Part shown: positions 40,477 through 49,957 of the stretch, one piece after another
Layout: every line of letters begins with the position of its first letter
Position numbering within the stretch: position 1 is the first letter of the stretch
NCBI RefSeq assembly: GCF_900111315.1
Contig: NZ_FOGU01000005.1
Coordinates: 1-64,000, forward strand
Reading direction: 5' to 3'
Source: Tranquillimonas rosea
GTDB taxonomy: Bacteria; Pseudomonadota; Alphaproteobacteria; Rhodobacterales; Rhodobacteraceae
DNA: 64,000 nt
The notes under the pieces: generated by a model
What the model was told of the DNA's origin: nothing
The model's input: only the letters and a program-made list of their open reading frames with translations
Databases searched by the model: none
Position numbers and translations under genes: made by a program

Positions 40477-41565
40477 ATGAGCTTCGAGCCCACCGCCGCC
40501 GAAAGACTTGCCCGTGCGCGGTCCGATCTGCGCATCGGGCTGCCCGTGGTGATGGTCGTGGGCGGCCGCGCGGCCCTTGTCGCGGCACCCGAGGTGATTG
40601 CCCCAGACCGCCTGCGGGCCTTCCTGTCGGACGGAGACCCCGTGCTCGCCATCACCCACTGGCGCGCCGAGACATTGAAGATCCGCGTCTACGACGGCGA
40701 CCTTGCGCGCCTGCCGCTCGACCCCGAAACGGCCGCCGCGGACCTGCGCGCGCTGATCGACCCGTCCGGCGACCTCGCCAACCCGATGAAGGGGCCGTTC
40801 TTTCCCCTGCGGGGTGGAGATGCCGAACTGCATCGCGCCGCGATCACGCTGGCGAAGTCGGCCCGGCTCCTGCCCGCAGCCCTGGTGCGCGAGGTCGAGG
40901 GCGAAGGGCCGGAGATCGCGGCACGGCATGGCCTGACGTGGCTGGACCCCGCCGCGCCGGAAGGAGAGCCGCTGGACCTGGCGCCCGTGTCTCCCGTCGT
41001 CTCGGCCCGCCTGCCGATGAGCGCCGGCGACGGCCGCCTGCACATCTTCCGCCCCCCGGATGGCGGCGAGGATCACTACGCCATTGAGATCGGGAAACCG
41101 GACCGCGGCGCCCCGGTTCTGACGCGGCTCCATTCCGCCTGTTTCACGGGGGACGTTCTGGGCTCGCTGAAATGCGATTGCGGCCCACAGCTCAACGGCG
41201 CTCTGGCGCAGATGGCCGAGGCCGGCGGCGGGCTGCTGCTCTACCTCAACCAGGAGGGCCGCGGCATCGGGCTCGCCAACAAGATGCGGGCCTATTCGCT
41301 TCAGGACCAGGGATTCGACACCGTCGAGGCGAACCACCGGCTCGGGTTCGAGGATGACGAGCGCGACTTCCGTATTGGCGCCGCAATTCTCGGGAAGATG
41401 GGCGTGCGGACGGTGCGGCTGCTGACCAACAACCCGCGCAAGGTCGACATGCTGACGGGCTGCGGCATCGAGGTGACCGAGCGGGTGCCGCTTCAGGTCG
41501 GACGCAATCCGCTCAACGCCGCCTACCTGGCGACGAAGGCCGCCAAGTCGGGGCACCTGCTGTGA
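40477..41565 (+). CDS. ribA: GTP cyclohydrolase II with N-terminal extension
   Basis: Opens GTP to 2,5-diamino-6-ribosylamino-pyrimidinone phosphate, the first riboflavin step. Of 362 residues, the C-terminal 180 or so form the RibA domain: the Zn cysteines are in RLHSACFTGDVLGSLKCDCG (Cys222, Cys233, Cys235), followed by LLYLNQEGRGIGLANKMRAY and LLTNNPRKVDMLTGCGIEV. The N-terminal 170 residues (RSDLRIGLPVVMVVGG...) are an extension whose fold I do not recognise; it could be a remnant DHBP synthase-like domain. AAGGA precedes ATG 40477. It overlaps the L,D-transpeptidase GTG start by four bases. Confidence 0.93.
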   Translation: MSFEPTAAERLARARSDLRIGLPVVMVVGGRAALVAAPEVIAPDRLRAFLSDGDPVLAITHWRAETLKIRVYDGDLARLPLDPETAAADLRALIDPSGDLANPMKGPFFPLRGGDAELHRAAITLAKSARLLPAALVREVEGEGPEIAARHGLTWLDPAAPEGEPLDLAPVSPVVSARLPMSAGDGRLHIFRPPDGGEDHYAIEIGKPDRGAPVLTRLHSACFTGDVLGSLKCDCGPQLNGALAQMAEAGGGLLLYLNQEGRGIGLANKMRAYSLQDQGFDTVEANHRLGFEDDERDFRIGAAILGKMGVRTVRLLTNNPRKVDMLTGCGIEVTERVPLQVGRNPLNAAYLATKAAKSGHLL

Positions 41566-42062
41566 GCCCCGAGGATATCGTGCTGACACCGGCCGGGCTG
41601 CGCTTTCGCGGGCGCCGCGTCCCCTGCACCATCGGCCGCGGCGGGGTGACCACCACCAAGAAAGAGGGCGACGGCGCGACGCCTGCCGGCCACCACCGCA
41701 TCGTCGGGATGCTCTACCGGCCCGACCGCATGGCGCCGCCGACGGATTGGGCGCTGCCCATCGGCCCCGGCGACCTCTGGTCTGACGATCCGCGCGACCC
41801 GGATTACAACACGATGGTCCGCGCCCCGCATCCCTTCGGCCACGAAACGCTGCGCCGCCCGGATCCGCTCTACGATCTGGTCATCCTGACCGACTGGAAC
41901 TGGCCCGAGGGGGTCGCCGGCTGCGGTTCGGCGATCTTCGTTCACCGCTGGCGCCGACCCGGCAAGCCGACGGAGGGCTGTGTGGCGATGGCGCCCGGTG
42001 ACCTGCTGTGGCTGGCGCGGGGGATCACCCGCCGCACCCGGCTGATCGTGCCTCAGCCGTAG
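41562..42062 (+). CDS. L,D-transpeptidase (YkuD) family protein
   Basis: A 166-residue protein with the YkuD catalytic block GCGSAIFVHRWRRPGKPTEGCVAM, where the His and the Cys of TEGCVAM form the active site for peptidoglycan 3-3 crosslinks or lipoprotein attachment. It has no obvious signal peptide (starts PEDIVLTPAGLRFRGRRV), which is unusual for a periplasmic crosslinking enzyme; related short proteins are common in Rhodobacterales. Start GTG 41562 overlaps the ribA stop; the 3' end overlaps yggS by ten bases convergently. Confidence 0.88.
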   Translation: MSPEDIVLTPAGLRFRGRRVPCTIGRGGVTTTKKEGDGATPAGHHRIVGMLYRPDRMAPPTDWALPIGPGDLWSDDPRDPDYNTMVRAPHPFGHETLRRPDPLYDLVILTDWNWPEGVAGCGSAIFVHRWRRPGKPTEGCVAMAPGDLLWLARGITRRTRLIVPQP

Positions 42063-42706
42063 TCACGCTCACCGAAGATGGCCGAGCCGACGCGCACATG
42101 GGTCGCGCCCTGGGCGACGGCCTTTTCGAAATCCGCGCTCATGCCCATCGAGAGGCCCGACAGGCCGTTCCTCTCGGCGATCTTGGCAAGCAGCGCGAAG
42201 TGCAGCGCGGGCTCTTCCTCGACCGGCGGGATACACATCAGGCCACGCACCGGCAGGTCCATCTCGCGGCACTCGGCCACGAAGGCGTCGGCCTCGCCCG
42301 GCAGGATGCCGGCCTTCTGCTCTTCCTCGCCGGTGTTCACCTGAATGAACAGGTCGGGGCACTGGCCGATCTCCTGCGCGATGCGCGCGATGGCCTTCGC
42401 CAGCTTCGCTCGATCGACAGAGTGGATCGCGTCGAACAGTTCCATCGCGGCGCGGGTCTTGTTCGACTGAAGCGGTCCGATGAGATGCAGGTCGATATCG
42501 CCGAAGCTTTCGCGGAAGCCCGGCCATTTGCCCTGCGCCTCCTGCACCTTATTCTCGCCGAAACAGCGGTGGCCCTCGTCCAGAACCGCGCGGACCCGTT
42601 CGTCCGGCTGCACCTTCGAGACGGCGATCAGACTGGTGGAGCCTTCCGCGCGTCCGGCGGCGCGTTCGGCGGCATGCAGGCGGTCTTTGATTTCGGACAG
42701 GGACAT
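42053..42706 (-). CDS. yggS: YggS-family PLP homeostasis protein
   Basis: A 217-residue pyridoxal-phosphate-binding protein of the YggS/PLPBP family, without known catalysis and important for vitamin B6 and amino-acid balance. It has the PLP lysine in LIAVSKVQP (Lys31), FGENKVQEAQGKW, HLIGPLQSNKTR, VNTGEE, LMCIPP and the C-terminal VRVGSAIFGER, all family hallmarks. AAGGAG precedes ATG 42706. Its last ten bases are antisense to the transpeptidase end. Confidence 0.95.
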   Translation of the reverse strand: MSLSEIKDRLHAAERAAGRAEGSTSLIAVSKVQPDERVRAVLDEGHRCFGENKVQEAQGKWPGFRESFGDIDLHLIGPLQSNKTRAAMELFDAIHSVDRAKLAKAIARIAQEIGQCPDLFIQVNTGEEEQKAGILPGEADAFVAECREMDLPVRGLMCIPPVEEEPALHFALLAKIAERNGLSGLSMGMSADFEKAVAQGATHVRVGSAIFGERDYG

Positions 42707-42756
42707 CGGCGGCTCTCCTTCTTGCGGGGTCGTGATGCCCAAGCCGCCCGCAAAAG

Positions 42757-42784
42757 AAAAGAGCGGGCACGAAGGCCCGCTCTT
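42757..42784 (-). terminator. Intrinsic terminator of the porin gene
   Basis: On the minus strand AAGAGCGGGC/GCCCGCTCTT form a 10-bp stem with a 6-base loop (42759-42784), then a T-rich run (TTTTCTTTT) toward lower coordinates. It lies 22 bp after the porin stop. Confidence 0.88.
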
Positions 42785-42806
42785 CCAGATCAGACTGTGC
42801 GTCGGA

Positions 42807-43715
42807 TCAGAACGTGAAGTTCACGCCCAGGTCGGCAACGGTCTGGTCGTTGACCGAGCCAACGGCGCCGGCCAGCGAAGCACCGCCGCCGAGGTCGTAG
42901 GCAGCGCCAACGCCGTAGGCGGTGTCGTCGTACTCGTCGCTGTCGCCAACGGTAGCCGACAGGGTCAGCGCGCCGACTTCGTACGAGCCGAGCAGGCCGT
43001 AAGAGTTGCCGTCGTCATCCGCGATGTCGTAGTTGGTGTAGGTCGCCTCGACAGCGAACGCACCGAAGGTCGCGCCACCCGACAGGGTGTAGGATTCGTC
43101 GTCGTTCACGTCGTCGTAGTCATAGCCCAGAGCGACCGAGTAGTTGCCCGGCGCATAGGTCAGCGCAACACCGTAGTCTTCGGTAACGGTGTGGGCCGAG
43201 ACCAGCGCGGCGAAGTCGCCGAAGGCATACTCGTAGTTCATGTTGGCCGAGCCAACGACCTTGCCGTACTCGGCGACGTCGTCGAGGTCGGTCGTGGTGG
43301 TGCCCAGCTCGTCGAAGCCGATGTCGCTGATGCCCAGGCCGTCGGTGGCCGGGTCCAGGTTACCAACGGTCAGCGTGCCGAAGTTGCCGGAGATGAAGAC
43401 CTCGGGGTCGAAATCTTCGTTCAGGCCGTTCTGGTTGCCCGAGTCACGGTCGATCGAGGCGTCGAGGTCGATCGACGCACCGAAGGTCAGGCCGCTGTCG
43501 GTGGTGCCCGAGCCGACGACGTTCAGGTCGATTTCGTACTGCAGCGCCAGCTCACCGTCGGTGGTGTCGCCCAGGTTGTCCAGAACGTCTTCGCTGTCGA
43601 ACTCGTCGTCGACGTAGGTGACGCCCATGTTGGCCGAGCCGGTCAGCTCGAGGTCGGCAGCGGCCATACCAGCCGAAGCGACCAGCGCGCTCGTGGCAAG
43701 GAGAAGCTTTTTCAT
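42807..43715 (-). CDS. Outer-membrane porin
   Basis: A 302-residue porin of the Rhodobacter type (16-strand trimeric family). It has a signal peptide MKKLLLATSALVASAGMAAA followed by ADLELTGSANMGVTYV, alternating hydrophobic/charged strands throughout, many Asp/Gly/Tyr-rich turns and a C-terminal Phe (LGVNFTF), the usual BAM-recognition end. The very acidic loops (DSEDVL, DVNDDES) suggest a cation-preferring or salt-adapted channel; this is inference. AGGG precedes the ATG. It is monocistronic with a strong terminator at 42757-42784, and was probably highly expressed. Confidence 0.93.
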   Translation of the reverse strand: MKKLLLATSALVASAGMAAADLELTGSANMGVTYVDDEFDSEDVLDNLGDTTDGELALQYEIDLNVVGSGTTDSGLTFGASIDLDASIDRDSGNQNGLNEDFDPEVFISGNFGTLTVGNLDPATDGLGISDIGFDELGTTTTDLDDVAEYGKVVGSANMNYEYAFGDFAALVSAHTVTEDYGVALTYAPGNYSVALGYDYDDVNDDESYTLSGGATFGAFAVEATYTNYDIADDDGNSYGLLGSYEVGALTLSATVGDSDEYDDTAYGVGAAYDLGGGASLAGAVGSVNDQTVADLGVNFTF

Positions 43716-43956
43716 GATTTTCCCTCGTGTTCTCAGAGATGCACCCGAACCCGACATCTCCGGGCTGGATATGCTTTTCATTCGCCCTAACCCCCCTCGA
43801 TTGCAAGCGAAGCCCAAGCGGCCGAATTCGTCTCCGTCGCGATGATGCAGCTTTGCCACACAGCTCCAGACCCCCGGAAATCCGCCGAAAAGGGAAACAT
43901 CTTGAGGCCCCGGTGCGCCTCGTCTAACACGGGAGCGCGAAACGAGAGGGGACGCG

Positions 43957-44451
43957 ATGCGCATGAACCGGAGCGGTCTGGGAAAGGGCCTGATCGCGGT
44001 GGCGCTCACCGCCACGCTGGCCGCCACGGGATGCGGGGATCGATCCGCCCCCGGCGAGCAATCGCAGTTCGAGCGTTCGCGCATCGGCCAGACGCTGGAC
44101 CCCGAGCGTGAGACGATCGCCGACCTGTTCGGCGGCGGCGACGACCCCAACCGCACGGTCGAGGTGAACCGCTACATCTGGAACGCCGCGCAGGACGTCC
44201 TGGACTTCCTGCCCGTCGAGGCAGCCGATCCGTTCTCGGGCGTGCTGGTCTACGGATACGGCACGCCGCCCGGCGGCGCGCAGACCTATCGCGCGACAGT
44301 CTATGTCCGCGACCCCGCGCTCGACGCCCGCTCGCTGAACGTGGCGCTGGCCACGCGCTCGGGCCCGGCCAGCCCGGACACCGTGCGCGCGATCGAGGAC
44401 GCGATCCTCACCCGTGCGCGGCAGCTTCGGATTCAGGACTCCAACCTGTAA
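43957..44451 (+). CDS. DUF3576 lipoprotein
   Basis: A 164-residue predicted lipoprotein with a signal sequence and lipobox Cys26 (LAATGC). The DUF3576-type domain follows: EVNRYIWNAAQDVLDFLPVEAADPFSGVL, YGYGTPPGG.., and DPALDARSLNVAL. DUF3576 proteins occur in alphaproteobacteria and are linked to the envelope; the exact role is unknown. GAGAGGGG precedes the ATG. It is divergent from the porin and 3'-overlapping the glycosyltransferase by 44 bases. Confidence 0.87.
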   Translation: MRMNRSGLGKGLIAVALTATLAATGCGDRSAPGEQSQFERSRIGQTLDPERETIADLFGGGDDPNRTVEVNRYIWNAAQDVLDFLPVEAADPFSGVLVYGYGTPPGGAQTYRATVYVRDPALDARSLNVALATRSGPASPDTVRAIEDAILTRARQLRIQDSNL

Positions 44452-45694
44452 ACGGCTTTCCGGCGGCCAGCGCCTCGAACCAGCCGAACTGCCGCGGCAG
44501 GCACACCGTCTCGAGATCGTAATTCTCGACCACGTGCTTGCGCGCGGCCGCGCCGAGGCGGGCGCGCAGCGCCGGGTCCGAGCACACCTCGTCCACCCGA
44601 TCGACCAGCCCAGCCCCGTCGAAGAAGTCGACCAGCAGGGCGCTGTGCCGGTCGCGCAGCACCTCGCGGACCGGGGCGGTGTCGCTCGCCACGATCGGGG
44701 CGCCGGCGCTCATCGCCTCGAGCAGGCTCCAGCTCAGGACGAACGGATAGGTCAGGTAGACGTGCGCGGTGGCGATCTGCATCAGCGCCACGAACGAATC
44801 GTACGGCACCTTGCCGACGAAATGGACACGCGCCCAATCCGCCTCGGTCAGCCGGTGGCCCATCTCGGCCAGCATCACGTCCTTCCAGCTGCCCCCCTCC
44901 TTCGGCGCGCTGCCATAGCTGACGCCCTCTCCACCGATCAGCACCACGCGGGCCTTCGGGCGCCGCGCCAGCAGCTCGGGCAGGTTGCGCATGAACACGT
45001 GGAAGCCCCGGTAGGGTTCGAGGTTGCGGTTGATGAAGCTGATGACCTCGTCCCCCGCGGTCAGCCGCGGCGCGCCATCGACCTCGAACACGGCGTCGGG
45101 ATCAGGCGTGACGGCCTGCGTGTTGATTCCCTCGTGGATCACCGAAATCTTCCGCCGCAGTTCCGGCGGATGCGAGTCGGCCTGCCACTGCGTCGGCGTG
45201 ATCCCGGCATCGGCCTGTTCAAGCTGGAGCCGCCCCGACAGGTTGCGCAGCATCAGCCGCCCGCCGTCGGCCAGGGCGTCGCGGCCCGGAAACTCGGGGT
45301 CGAAGCCGATGTCGGCGCCCTCGCTCTGGTAGTAGAGCTCGCTGAAGATGCCGAACCGCGCGTCCGGCCAGACCTCGCGCAGGAACAGCGCCTCGCCCCA
45401 GCCGGAATGGGCGATCACCACGTCCGGCTCGACCCCGCGCTTCTTCAGCGACATCGCCGCCCGCAGGCACGTCTCGCCCCGGTGCGTCGCCCGGTTCAGC
45501 GTGGTGAGCCAGGGGTGGTGGCGCTGATCGGACGGCTCTTCCCACCTGTAGGAGAGGATCTGCACGCCCTTCCACACCCGCGATTCATCGAGTCGGCTGC
45601 TGAGCGCGTAGACATCATGCCCGGCCCTTGCCAGAGCGGGGGCGAGATGCAGGAACTGCCCCGGAAAATTCTGGTGAAAAAACAATACCTTCAT
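44408..45694 (-). CDS. Glycosyltransferase family 4 protein
   Basis: A 428-residue GT-B glycosyltransferase. It starts MKVLFFHQNFPGQFLHLAPAL with the PG loop, has SFINRNLEPYRGFHVFMRNL before the C-terminal domain, VLIGGEGVSYG, and the nucleotide-sugar signature LTYPFVLSWSLLEAMSAGAPIVASD (E-x7-E-like). The substrate is likely an envelope or exopolysaccharide acceptor; I cannot specify. ATG 45694 follows an AGG; a GTG three codons upstream is an alternative. It ends in an overlap with the convergent DUF3576 gene. Divergent from leuS. Confidence 0.9.
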   Translation of the reverse strand: MKVLFFHQNFPGQFLHLAPALARAGHDVYALSSRLDESRVWKGVQILSYRWEEPSDQRHHPWLTTLNRATHRGETCLRAAMSLKKRGVEPDVVIAHSGWGEALFLREVWPDARFGIFSELYYQSEGADIGFDPEFPGRDALADGGRLMLRNLSGRLQLEQADAGITPTQWQADSHPPELRRKISVIHEGINTQAVTPDPDAVFEVDGAPRLTAGDEVISFINRNLEPYRGFHVFMRNLPELLARRPKARVVLIGGEGVSYGSAPKEGGSWKDVMLAEMGHRLTEADWARVHFVGKVPYDSFVALMQIATAHVYLTYPFVLSWSLLEAMSAGAPIVASDTAPVREVLRDRHSALLVDFFDGAGLVDRVDEVCSDPALRARLGAAARKHVVENYDLETVCLPRQFGWFEALAAGKPFTGWSPESEAAAHG

Positions 45695-45872
45695 GCCACA
45701 CACACCTGCCCGGGGTCACCGCCGTCGACCTTAGCGCGGCCGACCGCGCCGCGTCACCGCCAAATTCGCCCGCCGCACGGCATTTTCCCCGCAGCCTCTG
45801 GACCCGCGCCGACGGCGACCGTATCAGATGGCGGGCCCGCCCATCGCCATCAGACAAGGCCGAAGAGAACAC

Positions 45873-48431
45873 ATGTCGCGTTATTCCGCCGCCGAGATCG
45901 AACCGAAATGGCAGTCGACGTGGGAGGAGGCCGGGGTCTTCACCGCCACCCGCGACGAGAGCCGCCCGAAATACTACGTGCTCGAGATGTTCCCCTATCC
46001 GTCGGGGAACCTGCATATCGGCCACGTCCGCAACTACACGATGGGCGACGTCGTGGCGCGCTACAAGCTGGCCACCGGCCACGCGGTGCTGCACCCGATG
46101 GGCTGGGACGCGTTCGGACTGCCGGCCGAGAACGCCGCACAGGAGCGCAAGGTGCATCCCGGCGACTGGACCTATGCGAACATCGACAACATGAAATCGC
46201 AGTTCGCGCGACTCGGCCTGTCGCTGGACTGGTCGCGTGAGTTCGCCACCTGCGACCCCGAATATTACGGCCAGCAGCAGGCGATGTTCATCGACTTCCT
46301 CGAAAAGGGGCTCGTCTATCGCAAGAACGCGGTGGTGAACTGGGACCCGGTCGACATGACCGTGCTGGCGAACGAGCAGGTCGAGGACGGCAAGGGCTGG
46401 CGGTCCGGGGCCCCGGTGGAGCGGCGCGAGCTTACGCAGTGGTTCTTCCGCATCTCCGACTATTCCGAAGAGCTGCTCGACGCCCTCGACCGGCTCGACG
46501 AATGGCCCGAGAAGGTCAAGTCGATGCAGCGCAACTGGATCGGCAAGAGCCGCGGCCTGCAATTCGCCTTCTCCGTCATCGACGGCCCCGAGGGGCACGA
46601 CCGGGTCGAGGTCTACACGACCCGGCCCGACACGCTGTTGGGCGCGTCCTTCATCGGTATCTCGCCCGATCATCCGCTGGCCCGACAGCTGGAAAGAGAC
46701 GACGCCGACCTCGCCGCCTTCAACGCCGAGTGCCGCCGCATGGGCACCAGCGAGGAAGAGATGGAAAAGGCCGAGAAGAAGGGCTTCGACACCGGCCTGC
46801 GCGTGCGCCATCCCTTCGATACCGGGTGGGAGCTGCCGGTCTACGTCGCCAACTTCATCCTGATGGATTACGGTACCGGCGCGATCTTCGGCTGCCCCGC
46901 GCACGACCCGCGCGACCTGGAGTTCGCGCGCAAGTACGAGCTGCCGGTGGCCACCGTCTTCGCCCCCGCAATGGGCGAGGAAGGTACCTTCATCCTGCCC
47001 GAGGACGGCGGCCCCGCCTATGTCCCGCCCAAGCCCGAGACGGTCCGCTACATCAAGGGCTTCGCCGGGGACGAGGCGCAGACCGGCGACCAGGCGATCA
47101 ACGCCGCTATCGCCTTTTGCGAGGAGAACGGCGTCGGCCACGGCGTCACCAAGTTCCGGCTGCGCGACTGGGGCCTGTCGCGCCAGCGTTACTGGGGCTG
47201 CCCGATCCCGGTGGTGCACTGCGACTCCTGTGGCGTGGTCCCCGAGAAGAAAGAGAATCTTCCGGTCGAACTGCCACGCGACATCGACTTCGACCAGCCG
47301 GGCAACCCGCTGGACCGCCACCCGACCTGGCGCGACGTGCCCTGCCCCGCCTGCGGCGCCTCGGCCCGGCGCGAGACGGACACGATGGACACCTTCGTCG
47401 ATTCGTCCTGGTATTATGCCCGCTTCACCTCGCCCCGCGCGGCGACGCCCACGGACGAGACGGACGCGCGCTACTGGATGAACGTCGACCAGTATATCGG
47501 CGGGGTCGAGCACGCGATCCTGCACCTGCTCTATTCCCGGTTCTTCGCCCGCGCGATGAACGAATGCGGCCATCTGCCCGACACCGCGCGCGAGCCGTTC
47601 GACGCGCTGTTCACGCAGGGCATGGTGACGCACGAAATCTACCAGACCCGCGACGATCAGGGCCGACCCGTCTATCACTTCCCGCACGAGGTGACGAACG
47701 GACGGCTGGCCGACGGCACCGAGATCGAGGTGATCCCCTCGGCCAAGATGTCCAAGTCCAAGCGCAACGTCGTCGACCCGGTCGCCATCATCGAACGCTT
47801 CGGCGCGGATACCGCCCGCTGGTTCGTGCTGAGCGACTCGCCGCCGGACCGCGACGTCGAATGGACGGATGCCGGCGCCGAGGCCGCGTCGAAGTTCCTC
47901 GGCCGCGTCTGGCGCCTGGCGCAGGACGTGCCGGGCGCGCCCGAACAGGGCGAGGGCGATTCCGATCTGCTGCGCGAGATGCACCGCGCGATCCACGACG
48001 TGACGATGGGAATCGAGAGCTTCGGCTTCAACACCTCCGTCGCGCGGCTCTATGCCTTCGCCAACACCTTCGCCAAGTCCAAGGCCGGCCGCGCCGCCAA
48101 GATGCAAGCGATGCGCACCATGGCGCAGCTGATGGCTCCGATGACCCCGCACCTCGCCGAGGAAATCTGGGAGATGCTGGGCGGCGAGGGCCTGATCGCG
48201 CAAGCCGACTGGCCGAAGGCGGACGAGGCGATGCTGGTGGACGACACGGTGACGATGCCGATCCAGATCAACGGCAAGCGCCGCACCGAGATCGAGGTGC
48301 CCAAGGACATGGACAAGACCGAGATCGAGTCGCTCGCGCTGGCCACGGATGCCGTGCAGAAGGCGCTCGCCGGAGGCGAGCCCAAGAAGCTGATCGTCGT
48401 GCCGGGCCGGATCGTGAATGTCGTGGTATAG
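45873..48431 (+). CDS. leuS: Leucyl-tRNA synthetase
   Basis: Charges tRNA-Leu; class Ia enzyme of 852 residues. The HIGH motif (NLHIGHVRN) is at 48-51, an editing (CP1) domain with the [14 protein letters not shown] segment follows, and KMSKS ([10 protein letters not shown]) is at 625-629, then the anticodon-binding and C-terminal domains. ATG 45873 ([14 protein letters not shown]) is the family start; a 15-codon extension upstream is not conserved. Its end overlaps lptE by 14 bases, so leuS-lptE-holA are co-transcribed. Confidence 0.98.
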   Translation: MSRYSAAEIEPKWQSTWEEAGVFTATRDESRPKYYVLEMFPYPSGNLHIGHVRNYTMGDVVARYKLATGHAVLHPMGWDAFGLPAENAAQERKVHPGDWTYANIDNMKSQFARLGLSLDWSREFATCDPEYYGQQQAMFIDFLEKGLVYRKNAVVNWDPVDMTVLANEQVEDGKGWRSGAPVERRELTQWFFRISDYSEELLDALDRLDEWPEKVKSMQRNWIGKSRGLQFAFSVIDGPEGHDRVEVYTTRPDTLLGASFIGISPDHPLARQLERDDADLAAFNAECRRMGTSEEEMEKAEKKGFDTGLRVRHPFDTGWELPVYVANFILMDYGTGAIFGCPAHDPRDLEFARKYELPVATVFAPAMGEEGTFILPEDGGPAYVPPKPETVRYIKGFAGDEAQTGDQAINAAIAFCEENGVGHGVTKFRLRDWGLSRQRYWGCPIPVVHCDSCGVVPEKKENLPVELPRDIDFDQPGNPLDRHPTWRDVPCPACGASARRETDTMDTFVDSSWYYARFTSPRAATPTDETDARYWMNVDQYIGGVEHAILHLLYSRFFARAMNECGHLPDTAREPFDALFTQGMVTHEIYQTRDDQGRPVYHFPHEVTNGRLADGTEIEVIPSAKMSKSKRNVVDPVAIIERFGADTARWFVLSDSPPDRDVEWTDAGAEAASKFLGRVWRLAQDVPGAPEQGEGDSDLLREMHRAIHDVTMGIESFGFNTSVARLYAFANTFAKSKAGRAAKMQAMRTMAQLMAPMTPHLAEEIWEMLGGEGLIAQADWPKADEAMLVDDTVTMPIQINGKRRTEIEVPKDMDKTEIESLALATDAVQKALAGGEPKKLIVVPGRIVNVVV

Positions 48432-48936
48432 CCGCCGCTCCGCCCTTCTGGGCCTGACGCTGCTGGCGGGCTGCGGCTTCACGCCGGTCTACGGCCCCGG
48501 CGGCGCGGCCGAAGGCCTCTGGGGCCGGATCGAGATCGACGCCCCCGAGGACGCGGCGGGCTATGCGCTGGTGCAGCAGCTCGAACAACGGCTCGGCCGC
48601 GCCTCGGCGGCCGAGTACCAGATGTCGGCCGTCATCGGTCTGGACCAGGACGGGCTGGGGGTGACGCCGGACCAGGAGATCACGCGCTACCAGCTGCGCG
48701 GCCAGGTCACCTATGCGCTCGAGCATACGCCCTCCGGCGACACCGTGACCGAGGGCGCCGTGAACAGCTTCACCAGCTATTCCGCCCCCGTGTTCACCGC
48801 CGACCGGGGCGCGATCGCGGGCAACACCGTCTCGGTCCTGTCGGCCGAGGAGGACGCGGTCGACCGCCTGATGGTGATCCTCGCCGATCAGATCGTCGCC
48901 GAGCTTCTGGCCACCGCGCCGGAGTGGCGCCGGTGA
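48418..48936 (+). CDS. lptE: LPS-assembly lipoprotein LptE
   Basis: Outer-membrane lipoprotein that plugs LptD for LPS insertion. The 172 residues start with a signal sequence and lipobox LAGC (Cys19), then [21 protein letters not shown], the RlpB/LptE pattern, and a beta-strand-rich remainder. It overlaps leuS by 14 bases and holA by four bases (GTGA). The leuS-lptE-holA order is conserved in many proteobacteria. Confidence 0.93.
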   Translation: MSWYSRRSALLGLTLLAGCGFTPVYGPGGAAEGLWGRIEIDAPEDAAGYALVQQLEQRLGRASAAEYQMSAVIGLDQDGLGVTPDQEITRYQLRGQVTYALEHTPSGDTVTEGAVNSFTSYSAPVFTADRGAIAGNTVSVLSAEEDAVDRLMVILADQIVAELLATAPEWRR

Positions 48937-49955
48937 AACTGACGGGGCGCGAGGCCAAGGGGTACTTCGCCCGTCCCGAGCCCGACCGGACCGGGCTGCT
49001 GATCTTCGGCAGCGACGGCATGCGCGTGGCGATGAAGCGGCAGCAGGTCATCGCCGCCCTTATCGGCCCCGAGGGCGAGACCGAGATGCGCCTCACCCGG
49101 ATTCCGGCGGCCGAGCTGCGCAAGGATCCCGCGATGCTGCTCGACGCCGTGAAGGCGCAGGGCTTCTTTCCCGGTCCGCGCGTGGCCTTCGTCGAGGATG
49201 CGACCGACGGGCTGACCGACACCATCGCCGCCGCGCTGTCCGAGTGGAAGCCCGGCGACGCGCAGGTGATCGTCACCGCCGGGCAGCTCAACGCCAAGTC
49301 CAAGCTGCGGAAGCTGTTCGAAAGCCATTCCAACGCCTACGCCGTCGGCATCTACGACGACCCGCCCGGACGGGACGAGATCGAATCGATGCTCAAGGAC
49401 GCGGGGCTCGCCGCGCCGGGGGCCGACGCGATGGCCGATCTGACCGCGCTGGCGCAATCCATCGACCCCGGCGATTTCCGCCAGACGGTCGAGAAGATCG
49501 CGCTCTACAAGCTGAACGACGACACGCCCCTGACCGGGGACGAGATCACGGCGCTCGCCCCCACCTCGACCGAGGCGGCGCTGGACGACGTGCTGAACAT
49601 CGTCGCCGAGGCGCGGACGCCCGAGATCGGCCCGATGATGCAGCGGCTCGAGGCGCAGGGCGTGGCGCCGGTCACGCTGTGCATCGGGGCGACCCGTCAT
49701 TTCCGCCAGCTTCACGCCGCCGCGAGCGATCCAGGCGGCGCCAGCGCCGGCATCGCCAGGCTGCGCCCGCCGATCTTCGGCCCGCGCCGCGACCGGATGA
49801 CCCGTCAGGCACAGGCCTGGGGCGCGGTGAAGCTGGAACAGGCCCTGGCGCTCTTGACCGATACCGACCTGGGACTGCGCTCGTCGACGCGGGCCCCGGC
49901 GATGGCCGTCATGGAACGCGCGCTGATCCGGCTCGCGATGATGGGAAGGAGATGA
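48933..49955 (+). CDS. holA: DNA polymerase III delta subunit
   Basis: Clamp-loader delta subunit opening the beta ring. The 340 residues have LLIFGSDGMRVAMKRQQVI, AFVEDATDGL, the VIVTAGQLNAKSKLRKLFE helix, then a central helical bundle with VEKIALYKL and a C-terminal collar domain. The likely start is GTG 48933, with GGAG eight bases upstream; another GTG at 48924 overlaps that site. It overlaps lptE by four bases and its stop overlaps the GST gene region. Confidence 0.93.
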   Translation: MKLTGREAKGYFARPEPDRTGLLIFGSDGMRVAMKRQQVIAALIGPEGETEMRLTRIPAAELRKDPAMLLDAVKAQGFFPGPRVAFVEDATDGLTDTIAAALSEWKPGDAQVIVTAGQLNAKSKLRKLFESHSNAYAVGIYDDPPGRDEIESMLKDAGLAAPGADAMADLTALAQSIDPGDFRQTVEKIALYKLNDDTPLTGDEITALAPTSTEAALDDVLNIVAEARTPEIGPMMQRLEAQGVAPVTLCIGATRHFRQLHAAASDPGGASAGIARLRPPIFGPRRDRMTRQAQAWGAVKLEQALALLTDTDLGLRSSTRAPAMAVMERALIRLAMMGRR

Positions 49956-49957
49956 CC

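Noticed and set aside
45615-48482. A 955-codon open frame antisense to leuS
   Set aside because: It is the GC-rich mirror of leuS; the translation is repetitive, rich in Arg/His/Val, and has no domain. leuS has full family motifs.
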